From Microcebus murinus (taxonomy: Eukaryota > Chordata > Mammalia > Primates > Cheirogaleidae): a DNA stretch of 64,000 bases. The DNA is taken from contig NC_134116.1 in assembly GCF_040939455.1 (NCBI RefSeq), positions 42,857,400-42,921,399 on the forward strand. Reading direction: 5' to 3'. Both the position numbers and the translations under genes were made by a program. Shown piece by piece: positions 63,515-64,000 of this stretch. Position 1 is the first letter of the stretch. Each line of letters begins with the position of its first letter. The notes beneath the pieces were generated by a model, which searched no databases, was not told the origin of the DNA, and was given only the letters and a program-made list of their open reading frames with translations.

Positions 63515-64000
63515 TGCATTGAAATTAATTGTTTTACATTCCTAGCATATAAATATTTCTAAAGTCAAGGTATATTTCTTTTGATAATCTCATGAAACCT
63601 GGTAGATACTGTTTTTATGTACAGGAAAAATTAAAATTATTTATTTTTAAACAGTGCTATTGTCATTTCTGGATTGCTCAAATCACTAATAGTTTATTAA
63701 AATCAATTCAAATATAGATTATATAATTCATTTACCTGAAATCTACATATCACTCTTTCAGAGCAGTTTATCCATTCTCATAGCATGGGGCTTAATTTTT
63801 TCTTTTCTTATTTCTTTATTTCCTAATTTGTTCTTGTTTGTTTGTTTTACAGACAAACATACCTGGCTATAAATCACTACTATATTGTTTAAATTGCTCT
63901 GTATCCATCCGAATATTACCTGGAAAATATTGGAAAACTAAGCATTCTCAATTCTATTTGTTACCAAAGTAATGCTTTCATATTTTAAATAATTTTCTTT
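63515..64000. other. AT-rich intron, no gene recognised
   Basis: At 63838-63852 there is 'TTTGTTTGTTTTACAG', which looks like a splice acceptor. The sequence after it ('ACAAACATACCTGGCTATAA') soon hits stops in all frames and does not encode the expected KLHL1 residues. Confidence 0.55.

Noticed and set aside
63838..63890. Acceptor-like 'TTGTTTGTTTTACAG' as a possible next exon
   Set aside because: Downstream frames hit stops quickly and do not encode the expected kelch residues.

Overview
The window is nuclear DNA of a primate, most likely a strepsirrhine (lemur or loris group). Two short exons of a kelch-repeat gene sit on the + strand in very AT-rich, repeat-filled intronic sequence. The exons match KLHL1 (Kelch-like 1). 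The lineage call rests on six Alu copies. Several carry the middle-linker wording 'TTAGTTGGCCAATTAATTT' and the 'GAGTGCCGTGGCGTCAGCC' variant, both typical of strepsirrhine (AluL-type) Alus. Several young L1 3' ends also differ from the human type.

Gene layout: exon A (35318-35480) and exon B (54394-54606) encode consecutive kelch blades. They join in frame across an intron of 18,913 bp. By position in the protein (about residues 547-672 of a protein I recall as about 748 aa) they should be late exons, probably 8 and 9 of 11. I found neither the preceding exon in 1-35317 nor the following exon in 54607-64000, so both flanking introns run past the window. I see no other protein-coding or RNA gene.

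Region by region. 1-4138: an old, internally deleted L1. 4.1-13.9 kb: mostly unique AT-rich intron with MIR relics and simple repeats. 13.9-22.2 kb: MaLR and other LTR relics, L1 3'UTR pieces, and a Tigger-type DNA transposon relic with both ends and TA duplications preserved. 22.7-29.9 kb: L1 3' end, hAT relics, two Alus, an L2 and dinucleotide repeats. 31-35.3 kb: MIRs, a palindrome cluster, an old L1, then an L1 3'UTR fragment lying directly against the exon A acceptor. 35.5-54.4 kb (the intron between the exons): MER5, an antisense L1 5' region, old L1s, three Alus, L2s and a large GGAA/GAAA microsatellite. 54.6-64 kb: a long TTTC repeat just after exon B, a young truncated L1 split by an Alu, unique sequence, then an old L1 interrupted by a small twin-primed L1.

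No new biological system is evident. The observations most worth checking are the transposon material next to the exon A splice acceptor, the TTTC repeat about 120 bp after the exon B donor, the twin-primed L1, an L1-like fold-back hairpin and the palindrome cluster at 31.9 kb. Repeat family names come from recognition, not from a database run, and most repeat edges are approximate.
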